Shown here: in pieces, positions 1-8,000 of the stretch
Position numbering within the stretch: the first letter of the stretch is position 1
Layout of the letters: each line of letters begins with the position of its first letter
Assembly: GCF_004923315.1 (NCBI RefSeq)
Contig: NZ_CP039649.1
Coordinates: 644,001 to 708,000 of the forward strand
Source: Azospirillum sp. TSA2s
GTDB taxonomy: Bacteria > Pseudomonadota > Alphaproteobacteria > Azospirillales > Azospirillaceae
Reading direction: 5' to 3'
DNA: 64,000 bases
Position numbers and translations under genes: made by a program
The notes under the pieces: generated by a model
Told to the model about the DNA's origin: nothing
The model's input: only the letters and a program-made list of their open reading frames with translations
The model's database searches: none

Positions 1-445
1 CAAATGCCGGAGGGCAAAGTCAGAGTAGGCCGGTAAGTCTTTCGGAACGGTTAAATCCCGGCCTCCGCAACCCCCTATGCGGCGGGGGTCATAGACCGCC
101 GGCCGGTCTCGCCGGCCCCTGTCATGCCCTGTTGCATACCATGCATACTGAGTAATCCTTTGCAGGTATCTCGAATAAATCTTTCGGGTTCACTCCCGTT
201 AGGCCGTGGACTGCGCCATATGAATTTGACCGTTGCAGGTCGCAATGCGTCAGTCTGCTGTGAAGGCAGCGTCGATGGCGTCGCGACCTCCGGCGGGAAC
301 CGACCTCCGGAATTCGTCGCCGGTTTTCGCCGCCGAACACTTCAAGCCCGGAAGGATCGGGTTGCACCGGCCGCATCCGGGTATCCGGAGCGGCATGTCG
401 GGTGGATGCCAGGAACACGCGCCGCAGAAAGGCACGGGGAGAGAG
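1..445. other. Intergenic leader without a recognised gene
   Basis: No open frame here has a ribosome site or recognisable protein. The frame that opens into phyR can be read upstream to base 233, but that extension has no family similarity I can see, and a good ribosome site lies only at the internal ATG. I looked for the EcfG-type promoter (GGAAC, 16-17 bases, GTT) expected in general-stress genes. GGAAC occurs twice, but without a correctly spaced GTT. Confidence 0.5.
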
Positions 446-1249
446 ATGGAGCAGTACACCGGTCACTTCATGCAGCATTTGCCCTACCTGCGCCGCTATG
501 CCCGCGCGCTGACCGGGACGAACGGGCGGGGGGACGCCTTGGTGACCCGCACTCTGGAATGGTATCTGGAGGCGGACGAGGCTGAAACCGGCCGGGGCGG
601 CGACCTGTCGCGCGGCACGCTCTATCGCCATCTGAACGAGTTGCAGGACGAGGAAGGCGCGCCCCCGGCGGTGGCGCCCTATCATCCGGTCGAATCGGCG
701 CTGATGACGCTGGAGGAGACCGACCGCCGGCTCTACCTTCTGGTCAATCTGGAGGATCTGCCGGTCGGCGACGCCGCGGCCGTCCTGGGCATCGCCCCGG
801 AGGACGCGATGGAGCGGCTGAACCACGCCCGCGAGCGTGTCCGCGCCCGACTGACCGCCACAATCCTGATCGTCGAGGATGATGCCATCATCGCCTTCGA
901 TCTGGCGGAAACGGTGCGCGGCATGGGTCACATCGTCTGCGGCAACGCGGCGACGATGGACGAGGCGCTGTCGCTGGCGGCGGAACACCGGCCGACGCTG
1001 GCCCTGATGGACATCCGGCTGGCCGACGGCGACAACGGGCTGGAGGTGGCGCGCGAGTTGCGGGCCCGCCGGTTCCTGCCGGTGATCTTCGTCACCGCCT
1101 TCCCCGACGATCTGGCCAAGCACGGGTTGGAGCATCTGGGTCCGGTGATCCCGAAGCCCTTCACCCGCGACCAGATCGAACAGGCGATCACCCGCGCGGT
1201 GTTCATGCCCCACCCGGAAGACGCCCGCGAGACGGCGCAGCCCCACTGA
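446..1249 (+). CDS. phyR: PhyR-type general stress response regulator (sigma-like domain plus receiver)
   Basis: 267 aa. Residues 1-130 are a sigma-factor-like region with the PhyR opening HLPYLRRYARALTG. Residues about 139-255 are a receiver domain with the acidic pair ED in LIVEDD, phospho-acceptor Asp189 (LMDIR), Thr217 and Lys237 (IPKPF), so it should be phosphorylatable. In alphaproteobacteria phosphorylated PhyR binds the anti-sigma factor NepR through its sigma-like part and frees the ECF sigma factor EcfG. The start at 446 is chosen because GGGGAGAGAG precedes it. The usual neighbours nepR, ecfG and a histidine kinase are not in view and may lie before base 1. The sigma-like half is rather divergent, so it could be a PhyR paralogue rather than the main copy. 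Confidence 0.85.
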   Translation: MEQYTGHFMQHLPYLRRYARALTGTNGRGDALVTRTLEWYLEADEAETGRGGDLSRGTLYRHLNELQDEEGAPPAVAPYHPVESALMTLEETDRRLYLLVNLEDLPVGDAAAVLGIAPEDAMERLNHARERVRARLTATILIVEDDAIIAFDLAETVRGMGHIVCGNAATMDEALSLAAEHRPTLALMDIRLADGDNGLEVARELRARRFLPVIFVTAFPDDLAKHGLEHLGPVIPKPFTRDQIEQAITRAVFMPHPEDARETAQPH

Positions 1250-1273
1250 GGGGCGGCGCCGCCTTATCCTGCT

Positions 1274-2140
1274 TTAGCGGAAAACCACCGTCTTGTTGCC
1301 GTTCAGCAGCACGCGGTGCTCCACGTGATAGCGGACGGCGCGGGCCAGCACGATGTTCTCGATGTCACGCCCGATGGCCACCAGGTCGTCGGGCGTCATC
1401 GTGTGGTCGACGCGCTCGGCCTCCTGCTCGATGATCGGGCCTTCGTCGAGGTTGGAGGTGACATAGTGCGCGGTGGCGCCGATCAGCTTCACGCCACGGG
1501 CATGGGCCTGATGATAGGGCTTGGCCCCCTTGAAGCTGGGCAGGAAGCTGTGGTGGATGTTGATGACCCGGCCGGCCATCCGCTCGCACAAGGCCCCCGA
1601 CAGCACCTGCATGTAGCGGGCGAGCACGACGAGGTCGATTTTCTCCTCGTCCACGATCTCCAGCAGGCGGGCTTCCTGATGCGCCTTGTTGTCGGGGCCG
1701 ACCGGCAGATGGTGGAACGGGATGTTGTGCCACGCCGCCAGCTGGTAGAAGTCGCGGTGGTTGGAGACGATGGCCGGGATTTCGATCGGCAGGTAGCCGG
1801 TGCGGTAGCGGTACAGCAGGTCGTTCAGGCAATGGCCGAACTTCGACACCATGATCAGCACGCGCGGACGGCGGCGGGCATCGTGGATCTTCCAGGTCAT
1901 GCCGAAGCGTTCGGCCACCTGGGCGGCGAATTCGGCCTCCAGCTGCGCCTTCGCCGGCCCGGCCGGGTTGCCGTTGAAGCTGACGCGCATGAAGAACAGG
2001 CCGGAGATGCGGTCGCCGAACTGCGCGCTGTCGATGATGTTGCAGCTCCGCTCCGCCAGGAAGCCGGACACCGCGAAGACGATGCCGACGGTGTCGGGGC
2101 AGGAAACGGTGAGGATATAGTCGGAGCCGGTCTCAGACAT
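1274..2140 (-). CDS. purU: Formyltetrahydrofolate deformylase
   Basis: 288 aa, the normal length. An N-terminal ACT domain (about 8-85, starting YILTVSCPDTVGIV) is followed by a formyl-transferase fold domain (about 90-275) with the family motifs INIHHSFLPSFKGA and HYVTSNLDEGPII, which carry the catalytic Asn/His/Asp. PurU hydrolyses 10-formyl-THF to THF and formate, balancing the one-carbon pool and feeding formate to PurT-type purine synthesis. It is convergent with phyR. In this window it would meet formate made by oxalate decarboxylation, but it is about 6 kb from that cluster and no operon link is visible. Confidence 0.95.
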   Translation of the reverse strand: MSETGSDYILTVSCPDTVGIVFAVSGFLAERSCNIIDSAQFGDRISGLFFMRVSFNGNPAGPAKAQLEAEFAAQVAERFGMTWKIHDARRRPRVLIMVSKFGHCLNDLLYRYRTGYLPIEIPAIVSNHRDFYQLAAWHNIPFHHLPVGPDNKAHQEARLLEIVDEEKIDLVVLARYMQVLSGALCERMAGRVINIHHSFLPSFKGAKPYHQAHARGVKLIGATAHYVTSNLDEGPIIEQEAERVDHTMTPDDLVAIGRDIENIVLARAVRYHVEHRVLLNGNKTVVFR

Positions 2141-2378
2141 CGCGCGTCCACCATGGCGTACAGCAAGAAATAGGGGGAAGCTTCCCTAGCACGAACGCCG
2201 CGATGTTGCACCCGCTTCATGTGCGGATGCGCACATGGCTGCACCGTCAGGCGGGCCACACTGTCGAGCGGGAATGCCCCCGATCCCGCGCGCCCCACGC
2301 GGCTCTGGCGCAGATGCGCCGGCGGTGAGACAATCGGCGGCGGCCGGACTGGCCGGCATCGTGAAGGCGGGGTCACCC

Positions 2379-2765
2379 ATGGCAACCGGCGGCAAGATCA
2401 TCGGTGAGTACACCAAGGGCAAGGTCGACAAGCTGATGACGGCGGATGCCGCCGACAGCAGCCGCAGCCAGCGCATCCGCCATTTCCTGGAAAACATGGA
2501 TGCGGCGATCCTGGAGGCCAACTGCGAGGTCATCGGGCGCGAACTGCCGAACCTGGACCGCGACAGCTTCCTGCGCATGGCGGTGCGGGTGGCGGAACTG
2601 CGCGCCGACTATATCCGCGCCGGCCTGAAGATGTCCGAATCCCGGCATCCTGATTCCTCCACCGTCACCGACCTCGCCCGCCTGCGCGCCGCCTACGAGG
2701 AAATGCTGGCCGTCTATGAGGCCGCCGAACGGGTGATCGAGCGCGGATACGCCAAGCTGGGGTGA
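2379..2765 (+). CDS. Hypothetical protein, helical, about 128 aa
   Basis: 128 aa, charged and almost entirely helical by composition (long heptad-like stretches such as RMAVRVAELRADYIRAG). No signal peptide or membrane segment. The start at ATG 2379 follows AAGGCGG at a spacing of 8; the frame is open further upstream but without a better ribosome site. I do not recognise the family. It is divergent from purU and followed by a palindromic repeat. GC content matches the surroundings, so it looks native. Confidence 0.6.
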   Translation: MATGGKIIGEYTKGKVDKLMTADAADSSRSQRIRHFLENMDAAILEANCEVIGRELPNLDRDSFLRMAVRVAELRADYIRAGLKMSESRHPDSSTVTDLARLRAAYEEMLAVYEAAERVIERGYAKLG

Positions 2766-2780
2766 GGCCTCCTTCGGCCA

Positions 2781-2860
2781 TCATTCCCGCGAAGGCGGAA
2801 TCCAGCCATCTCAGCAGTTTCCCAGAGAGGGTTTCCTGGTTCCCCGCCTTCGCGGGGAAG
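2781..2860. repeat. Palindromic intergenic repeat (CCGCGAAGGCGG type)
   Basis: Arms ATTCCCGCGAAGGCGGAATC (from 2782) and TTCCCCGCCTTCGCGGGGAA (2840-2859) are near-perfect inverted copies separated by about 35 bases. This is the widespread REP-like palindrome of GC-rich proteobacteria and can form a long hairpin in RNA after the upstream gene. It differs from the CCCCCGCTGGGCGGGGG family found elsewhere in this window. Confidence 0.7.
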
Positions 2861-2890
2861 ACGGCCGAGAGTGGCCCCGGCAGGGAGCCG

Positions 2891-2931
2891 AAAACAAAAA
2901 TCCCCTCCCCCGCGATCCTGCGGAGAAGGGG
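2891..2931 (-). terminator. Rho-independent terminator for the small minus-strand gene
   Basis: On the minus strand a C/G-rich stem (2902-2931, arms ending CCCCT and AGGGG) is followed by ATTTTTGTTTT. It lies about 80 bases after the stop of the 55-aa gene at 3010-3177. Confidence 0.6.
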
Positions 2932-3009
2932 CGCGACCGATCGGTCACATATTCAGTGGCGACTTTCCATAGCGACGCCCGGTGGCCGGATGATGGCCGG
3001 TATCAGGGC

Positions 3010-3177
3010 TTACACGTCGTGGAAATGTTCCAATTCACGACGCAGGCTAGTCGCCTCTTGCCGCAGGCCGACGATCCGGCGGACGTCAGGACTGGGCTGC
3101 TGTTCCTCGCGTTCGAGCTTGTCCTCGATATCGCGCTGCTCTTGCCGGATGATGTTGAACAGGGCTTTCCTCAACAT
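3010..3177 (-). CDS. Small DUF465/YdcH-like protein
   Basis: 55 aa, starting MLRKALFNIIRQEQRDIED and ending ELEHFHDV. The pattern of a helical N-half, EEEQQPSPDVRRI-like turn and a second helix with LRQEA..LRRELE resembles the short helical-hairpin DUF465 (YdcH/SlyX-like) proteins of alphaproteobacteria, whose function is unknown. A strong ribosome site GGGAGGTG lies 3-10 bases before the ATG. A terminator follows, and an AT-rich palindrome sits just upstream. The family call rests on pattern only; the gene itself is well supported by start context and terminator. Confidence 0.65.
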   Translation of the reverse strand: MLRKALFNIIRQEQRDIEDKLEREEQQPSPDVRRIVGLRQEATSLRRELEHFHDV

Positions 3178-3196
3178 CGACACCTCCCGAGCTGAT

Positions 3197-3212
3197 CGCT
3201 AAAATTTTAGCG
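3197..3212. promoter_or_regulatory. AT-rich perfect palindrome upstream of the small gene
   Basis: CGCTAAAATTTTAGCG is a perfect 16-bp palindrome 20 bases upstream of the DUF465-like ATG, followed on the plus strand by CTTTTTC. It could be an operator for the small gene or a short plus-strand terminator. Its AT-rich centre stands out in this GC-rich region. Confidence 0.4.
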
Positions 3213-3431
3213 CTTTTTCAATCGGTCATCAAGCAACCAATCACGTCTGTCGAATTCTCAGCCTTTCAAGTGTGCCCGCATGACCGGAGGCTCACAAATA
3301 TTCAGAAACGGTAACCTGCCCGGTCTTGACAATACTTTTTTGCAGCCGCATTGGTTAATGAATCAGGCTAGACCAACGGGTGGCACAACGGGTCGGGCGA
3401 CCTGACGCCGCGGTCTCCCCACCTTTGCAGC

Positions 3432-4283
3432 ATGGTATTTCTGGCGATGGATCGACGACAGCTGCTTGGGCTCGGGCTGAGCAAACTTTGGTTAACCGCT
3501 TTCGGCACTGCAGCACTGGCACTGGCCGATCCGCCTGGCACGGCTTTGGCTGCGGAGCGGCGGCCCGGCCGCAAGCCGGCCGGCGGCGGATCGTCGCGGC
3601 CCCGGCTGGTGATGCTCGATCCCGGCCATGGCGGCAACGATCCCGGCGCGATCGGCACCCGCGGCACCTTCGAGAAGGAGGTGACGCTCGACATCGCCCA
3701 CGAGGTCGCACGCATCCTGGCCGACCGGACCAACGTCGCGGTGAAGCTGACGCGGCGCGACGACCGCTTCCTGGCGCTGGACGAGCGGGTGGCGCTAACG
3801 CGCGAGGCCGGGGCCGACCTGTTCGTGTCGATCCATGCCGACAGCGCCCCCAATGCCGATGCCCGCGGGCTGTCGGCCTACATCCTGTCGGAAAAGGCGT
3901 CGGACTCCTTCGCCTCGCGCCTCGCCCAGCAGGAGAATCAGGCCGACCGCTTTGGAAAGCCGGGATCGTTGGGCGGCGGCCGGATCGTCAAGGACATCCT
4001 GCTGGACCTGACGGCGCGCCACACCCGCCATGCCTCGCTGGCCGCCCGCCAGCTTCTGGTGGAGGGCGCGGGCAAGGAGCTGCGCCTGCTGGAAAACCCG
4101 ATGCGCTCGGCCAATTTCGCGGTGCTGAAGGCGCCGGACGTACCGTCGGTGCTGGTGGAGACCGGCTTCCTGTCCAACCCGAGGGACGAGGAAATCCTGC
4201 GTGACGCCACGGCGCGGCGGGTCGTTTCGCGCGTCCTGGCCCGCGAGATCGCACGCGTGCTCTCCAGCCCAGCTTTCGCCTGA
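3432..4283 (+). CDS. amiC: N-acetylmuramoyl-L-alanine amidase, Tat-exported
   Basis: 283 aa from 3432 (278 aa from the alternative ATG at 3447; neither has a strong ribosome site). DRRQLLGLG followed by a hydrophobic stretch and an Ala-rich cleavage region is a twin-arginine-type signal, as in E. coli AmiA and AmiC. The rest is an Amidase_3 domain with the zinc ligands and catalytic Glu in order: His in LDPGHGGNDPGA, Glu in FEKEVTLDIA, His in VSIHADSA and Glu in VLVETGFLSN. It cleaves the amide between MurNAc and L-Ala to split septal peptidoglycan in the periplasm. The N-terminal AMIN localisation domain of longer AmiC proteins is absent, so the symbol marks the family rather than strict orthology. 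Confidence 0.9.
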   Translation: MVFLAMDRRQLLGLGLSKLWLTAFGTAALALADPPGTALAAERRPGRKPAGGGSSRPRLVMLDPGHGGNDPGAIGTRGTFEKEVTLDIAHEVARILADRTNVAVKLTRRDDRFLALDERVALTREAGADLFVSIHADSAPNADARGLSAYILSEKASDSFASRLAQQENQADRFGKPGSLGGGRIVKDILLDLTARHTRHASLAARQLLVEGAGKELRLLENPMRSANFAVLKAPDVPSVLVETGFLSNPRDEEILRDATARRVVSRVLAREIARVLSSPAFA

Positions 4284-4505
4284 TTTTGCCCCGAGACTGC
4301 ATGAGGCTCTGCGGCGAAACTTCCGCCGCGGCCGCTCCTTCGCAGTCGCAGCGACTGCAACATCCGTGCATCACCTCGGGACAAAGTGACGATGACTGGT
4401 GAAAGCCTCGAATTTCCCCATTGCAAAGACCGTTCCGCCGTGACTTTTTCCGGCCGCGCGCCGCATTTTCCCGGCGCTCGACACGCAGGCGAAGGGAGGC
4501 ACGCT

Positions 4506-5111
4506 GTGACGGGTTTGAGCCGCCTTTGGATGATGGTCGCCCTTGCCTGCGCAGCAGGGACCTCGCTGGCCGGTTGCGGGCCGCTGGTGCTGGGCACCGC
4601 GGGCGGCGCCGCCGTCGTGGCCTCGCAGGAGCGCGGTTTCAGCGGCTTCGTCAGCGACACCGAAATCCGCGCCCGCATCAATTCGCTGTGGCTGCAGCAT
4701 TCGATCGACATGACCAACCGGATCGGCCTGACCGTCGACCAGGGCCGCGTGCTGCTGACCGGCCGCGCCGCCGACGCGCAGATGCGGCTCGACGCGGTGC
4801 GTCTCGCCTGGCAGGCCGACGGCGTCAAGGAAGTCATCAACGAAATCCAGATCGACAACGGGTCCAGCATCGTGGACACCGCGCGCGACACCTGGATTTC
4901 AACCCAGATTCGCAGCCGGATCACGTTCGATGCGAATATTCATAGCCAAAATTACAGCATCGATACCGTCGATGGTGTTGTCTATCTGATGGGTGTCGCC
5001 AGTTCACAGGAAGAGCTGAACAACGTGCTCCAGCACGCCCGTTCGGTGCCCAACGTTCAACGCGTCGTCAGCTACGTGCGTCTGCTCTCAAACCAAAACC
5101 TCCAGGGTTGA
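4506..5111 (+). CDS. BON-domain lipoprotein (DolP/OsmY-like)
   Basis: 201 aa from GTG 4506, chosen because AGGGAGG lies 6 bases upstream and the resulting N-terminus is a lipoprotein signal (hydrophobic LWMMVALACAAGTS then lipobox LAGC). The frame opens earlier, at 4386, but that extension lacks a ribosome site and would bury the signal. Two BON domains follow, at about 50-115 (TVDQGRVLLTGRA) and 125-195 (TVDGVVYLMGVA). BON lipoproteins such as E. coli DolP (YraP) associate with the outer membrane or phospholipid and help envelope integrity. It follows amiC by 222 bases on the same strand, which echoes the DolP-amidase link known in E. coli. Confidence 0.85.
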   Translation: MTGLSRLWMMVALACAAGTSLAGCGPLVLGTAGGAAVVASQERGFSGFVSDTEIRARINSLWLQHSIDMTNRIGLTVDQGRVLLTGRAADAQMRLDAVRLAWQADGVKEVINEIQIDNGSSIVDTARDTWISTQIRSRITFDANIHSQNYSIDTVDGVVYLMGVASSQEELNNVLQHARSVPNVQRVVSYVRLLSNQNLQG

Positions 5112-5123
5112 AACCCGACCGCC

Positions 5124-6593
5124 ATGGCCTCCGCCCTATCCCGCGTCCTCGCCGTTCTCCGCACCGCCGCCGTCGCCGCAGCCCTGATCCTGCCGGCGGC
5201 GGTCGCGACCGGTCCCGTTCTGGCGCAGGATGCGGCGGCGCAGGGCGTAGCGCAGGGCATACCGGGGGCCCCGGAGGTGGTGGCGCAAGATGTGGTGGCC
5301 CAGGATCAGGATGGCGGCGGGGCGGACTCCCCCGCCGCCGGCACGCCGGGTCCCGCCAACCGCCTGTTCGTCCAGGCGCTGCAGCTGATCCGGCAGGCCG
5401 ACAACACTTATGACGTCGCCGAGGAGTCGCGCCTTCTGAAGGAGGCCGACAAGCTGTTCAACGAGATCGTGACGAAATACCCCGACAGCCCGCTGGCGGT
5501 GCAACTCGTCACCAACCAGTTCGTCGGCGACTTCGACTTCTACGAATTCCGCTCGCGCATCCGGGCGCTCGTCTGCAACGACGCGCTGAACAGCCTGTGC
5601 TTCCTCCACCGCATCGGCGAGATGCTGCCGCCGGTGGAAACGCCGATCACCGCCGCGCGCTGGGACTGGCTGTCGCTGGCGGTCGCCTACCAGCAGCTGG
5701 GCGATCCCGGCCGCGCCAAGGAGATCATGGCGCCCTTCGTCAGCGCGGTGCGCCGCGGCGGCGTCGCCGACAGCTCCGGCCAGGATCTGTTCGTCGCCCG
5801 CGCCCTGTCGCTGATGGGTCAGACATCGCTGGCGCTCGACATCACGCGACAGATCAACGACTGCTCGACCCGCATCTACAACCTCGCCGACATCGCCAAG
5901 GCGGCGTCCTGGCGCGGCGACGCGGCATTGACCAACGCGCTGGCGGACGAGGCCAAGGGCTATGCCTCCAGCCACAATTGCTCGTGGGAGCTGGGGCTGG
6001 TCGCCCAGACGCTGCTGCGCGCCGGCAAGGAGGCGCAGGCCCGCACCCTGTTCCTGAACACGGTCGAGACGCAGTTCTCCAAGTTCAAGGAAACCCGCGG
6101 CGACTGCTGCCCGCCGGAACTGGCGGTGGCGGCGGCCGACATCGGCGAGCCGAAGCTGGCGCTTGGCCTGCTCAGCACCGTGCAGGACGAGAACCCGTGG
6201 ACGATCCCGGCGGTGCTGGGGCGGCTGGCCAAGCGGGGCGAGACGACGATGGCCGTCGCCTATGCTGAACAGGTCGCCGACATCGACACCCGTGGCGAGG
6301 CTTATGCCGAGCTGATCGACGCGGCGATGAAGCGTGGCGAGCCGGCCGTCGCCAACGATCTGATGAACCGCCTGAACAAGCTGGCGGATGATTCCGCCGG
6401 CCGCCGACCCGGACTGCTGGCACAGCGGGCCAAGGCGGAAAAGGCCTTCTACAACGACGACCGCTGGCGCCGCACCTTCCAGCAGGCGATCAACGCGGCG
6501 GAAAAGGCCAGCAACTTCGTCCGCCGCGACATCGGCGCCCCGCTGCTGGCCGCACTGGTCAGGATCGAGACCGGCCTGCCGATGCTGGATTGA
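5124..6593 (+). CDS. Secreted repeat protein, probably TPR/solenoid
   Basis: 489 aa. A signal peptide (hydrophobic 14-34, VLAQD cleavage site) is followed by a Gln/Asp/Gly/Ala-rich linker to about residue 75. An all-helical body then has repeated helix pairs of TPR or Sel1-like spacing, for example QLGDPGRAKEIM, GEPKLALGLL and GEAYAELIDAAMKRGE. Paired cysteines (VCNDALNSLCF, NDCST, HNCSW, DCCPPE) suggest periplasmic disulphides. It starts 12 bases after the BON lipoprotein stop, so the two are probably one operon and may share an envelope role. I do not recognise a named family. Confidence 0.7.
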   Translation: MASALSRVLAVLRTAAVAAALILPAAVATGPVLAQDAAAQGVAQGIPGAPEVVAQDVVAQDQDGGGADSPAAGTPGPANRLFVQALQLIRQADNTYDVAEESRLLKEADKLFNEIVTKYPDSPLAVQLVTNQFVGDFDFYEFRSRIRALVCNDALNSLCFLHRIGEMLPPVETPITAARWDWLSLAVAYQQLGDPGRAKEIMAPFVSAVRRGGVADSSGQDLFVARALSLMGQTSLALDITRQINDCSTRIYNLADIAKAASWRGDAALTNALADEAKGYASSHNCSWELGLVAQTLLRAGKEAQARTLFLNTVETQFSKFKETRGDCCPPELAVAAADIGEPKLALGLLSTVQDENPWTIPAVLGRLAKRGETTMAVAYAEQVADIDTRGEAYAELIDAAMKRGEPAVANDLMNRLNKLADDSAGRRPGLLAQRAKAEKAFYNDDRWRRTFQQAINAAEKASNFVRRDIGAPLLAALVRIETGLPMLD

Positions 6594-6602
6594 AGACGAT
6601 CA

Positions 6603-7601
6603 TTACCCCACCGCCAGCACCAGCTTGCCGACATGCTGGTTGCTCTCCATCAGCCGGTGGGCATCGGCGGCCTGGTCGAGCGGGAAGACCTCGTGGACGA
6701 CGGGCTTGACCTTGCCCTGCTCGATCAGCGGCCAGACCCGTGCCTTCAGCTGCTCCGCCACCGCCTGCTTGTAGGCAACGGGACGCGCCCGCAGGGTGGA
6801 GCCGGTCAGCACCAGCCGCTTGGTCATCACCGGGAAAAAGTTCACATTGGCCGTCGCCCCACGGACGAAGCCGATGCAGACATAGCGGCCCTCGACCGCC
6901 AGCGCGTCGATGCTGCGGGCGACGTAGTCGCCGCCGACGATGTCCAGCACCACATTCACGCCGGCGCCGCCGGTCGCCTCCTTGACCACCGCAACGAAAT
7001 CCTCCTCGGCATAGTCGATGGCGCGTTCGGCGCCCAGCCGGACGCAGGCGCCGCATTTCTCGGGTCCGCGGGCGGTGGCGAAGACGCGCGCGCCGAAGGC
7101 CGCACCCAGCTGGATCGCCGTGGTGCCGATGCCGGACGTGCCGCCATGGACCAGCAGCGCCTCGCCGGGCTGGAGGGCACCGCGCTCGAACACGTTCGAC
7201 CAGACGGTGAAGAAGGTCTCCGGCAGGGCCGCCGCCTCGGCCATCGACAGGCCGGCGGGAATCGGCAGGCATTGCGCCGCCGGCACCACGCAGAACTCGG
7301 CATAGCCACCGCCGGCCAACAGGGCGCAGACGGGATCGCCGACCCGCCAGCCCTCAACCCCCTCGCCCAGCGCATCGACGGTCCCGGCGACCTCCAGGCC
7401 GGGGATGTCGGTGATGCCGGGCGGCGGATTGTACTTGCCGAGCCGTTGCAGCACGTCGGGCCGGTTGACGCCGGCAGCCTGGATGGCGATGCGGATCTCG
7501 CCCGGCGCCGGATCGGGAACCGGACGGCGCGCCGGGATCAGCACCTCCGGCTTGCCGGGCTGGCTCACCTCGATGGCCGTCATGCTTCTGGTGTCTGTCA
7601 T
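6603..7601 (-). CDS. NAD(P)H quinone oxidoreductase, PIG3-type zinc-free MDR
   Basis: 332 aa (326 if started at the second Met). It has a GroES-like N-domain (PGEIRIAIQAAGVNRPDVLQR) and a Rossmann domain with LLVHGGTSGIGTTAIQLG as the NADPH loop, and a C-terminal tail typical of PIG3/QOR proteins. Structural zinc cysteines are absent, which marks the quinone-reductase branch rather than alcohol dehydrogenase. It would reduce quinones with NADPH in the cytosol. It stands alone, with three tandem hairpin terminators upstream separating it from iclR. Confidence 0.85.
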   Translation of the reverse strand: MTDTRSMTAIEVSQPGKPEVLIPARRPVPDPAPGEIRIAIQAAGVNRPDVLQRLGKYNPPPGITDIPGLEVAGTVDALGEGVEGWRVGDPVCALLAGGGYAEFCVVPAAQCLPIPAGLSMAEAAALPETFFTVWSNVFERGALQPGEALLVHGGTSGIGTTAIQLGAAFGARVFATARGPEKCGACVRLGAERAIDYAEEDFVAVVKEATGGAGVNVVLDIVGGDYVARSIDALAVEGRYVCIGFVRGATANVNFFPVMTKRLVLTGSTLRARPVAYKQAVAEQLKARVWPLIEQGKVKPVVHEVFPLDQAADAHRLMESNQHVGKLVLAVG

Positions 7602-7711
7602 TCGGATCGTTCCCCTGCCCTGTCGTCGTGATGGGTTTGGGGGTACTGTGTCGTCACGGCGGACGGCCAGTCCACGCGGCGATGAATCCGATTTCGCCCT
7701 GCGGAAAAATC

Positions 7712-7744
7712 AAAAAAATGGCCGTGCTGCACACAGCACGGCCA
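7712..7744 (-). terminator. Rho-independent terminator (third of three)
   Basis: The stem TGGCCGTGCTG/CAGCACGGCCA with a short loop is followed, on the minus strand, by an uninterrupted run of seven T and then a second T-run. No protein gene lies between it and the previous terminator, so it may end a small RNA. Confidence 0.75.
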
Positions 7745-7849
7745 GTCTCCGAGAGAAGCGCGAACATGCAAAACAACACATCCGCCCGATGAGAAAGGAA
7801 CGCCTTTCCCGAGACAGACAATCGCACCGATCCGATCGATTTGCCCGAG

Positions 7850-7882
7850 AAAAAAGCCGCTTTTCCATTCCGTGGAAACGGC
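7850..7882 (-). terminator. Rho-independent terminator (second of three)
   Basis: The stem GCCG(T)TTTCCA..TGGAAAAGCGGC is followed on the minus strand by TTTTTTCTC. The plus strand also shows a weaker T-run after the stem, so partial bidirectionality is possible. Confidence 0.7.
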
Positions 7883-7893
7883 TCTTTTCTCAA

Positions 7894-7926
7894 GAAAAAA
7901 GGCCGCGTCCCGTGAGGAACGCGGCC
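7894..7926 (-). terminator. Rho-independent terminator of the sucCD-iclR transcript
   Basis: The stem GGCCGCGT/ACGCGGCC is followed on the minus strand by TTTTTTCTTG. It lies about 75 bases after the iclR stop codon. Confidence 0.8.
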
Positions 7927-8000
7927 CTGAGTGCGCCAGGGAGGAATGCCAACGTGCACCACCTGCCGTCAGCTCTTGGCGTTACTGTTCCGTGTAAGGG

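Noticed and set aside
1..445. EcfG-type promoter before phyR
   Set aside because: GGAAC occurs at about 45 and 295 but neither has GTT at 16-17 bases.
7654..7962. 102-aa minus-strand gene after iclR
   Set aside because: Its frame runs through three terminator hairpins and contains no family pattern.
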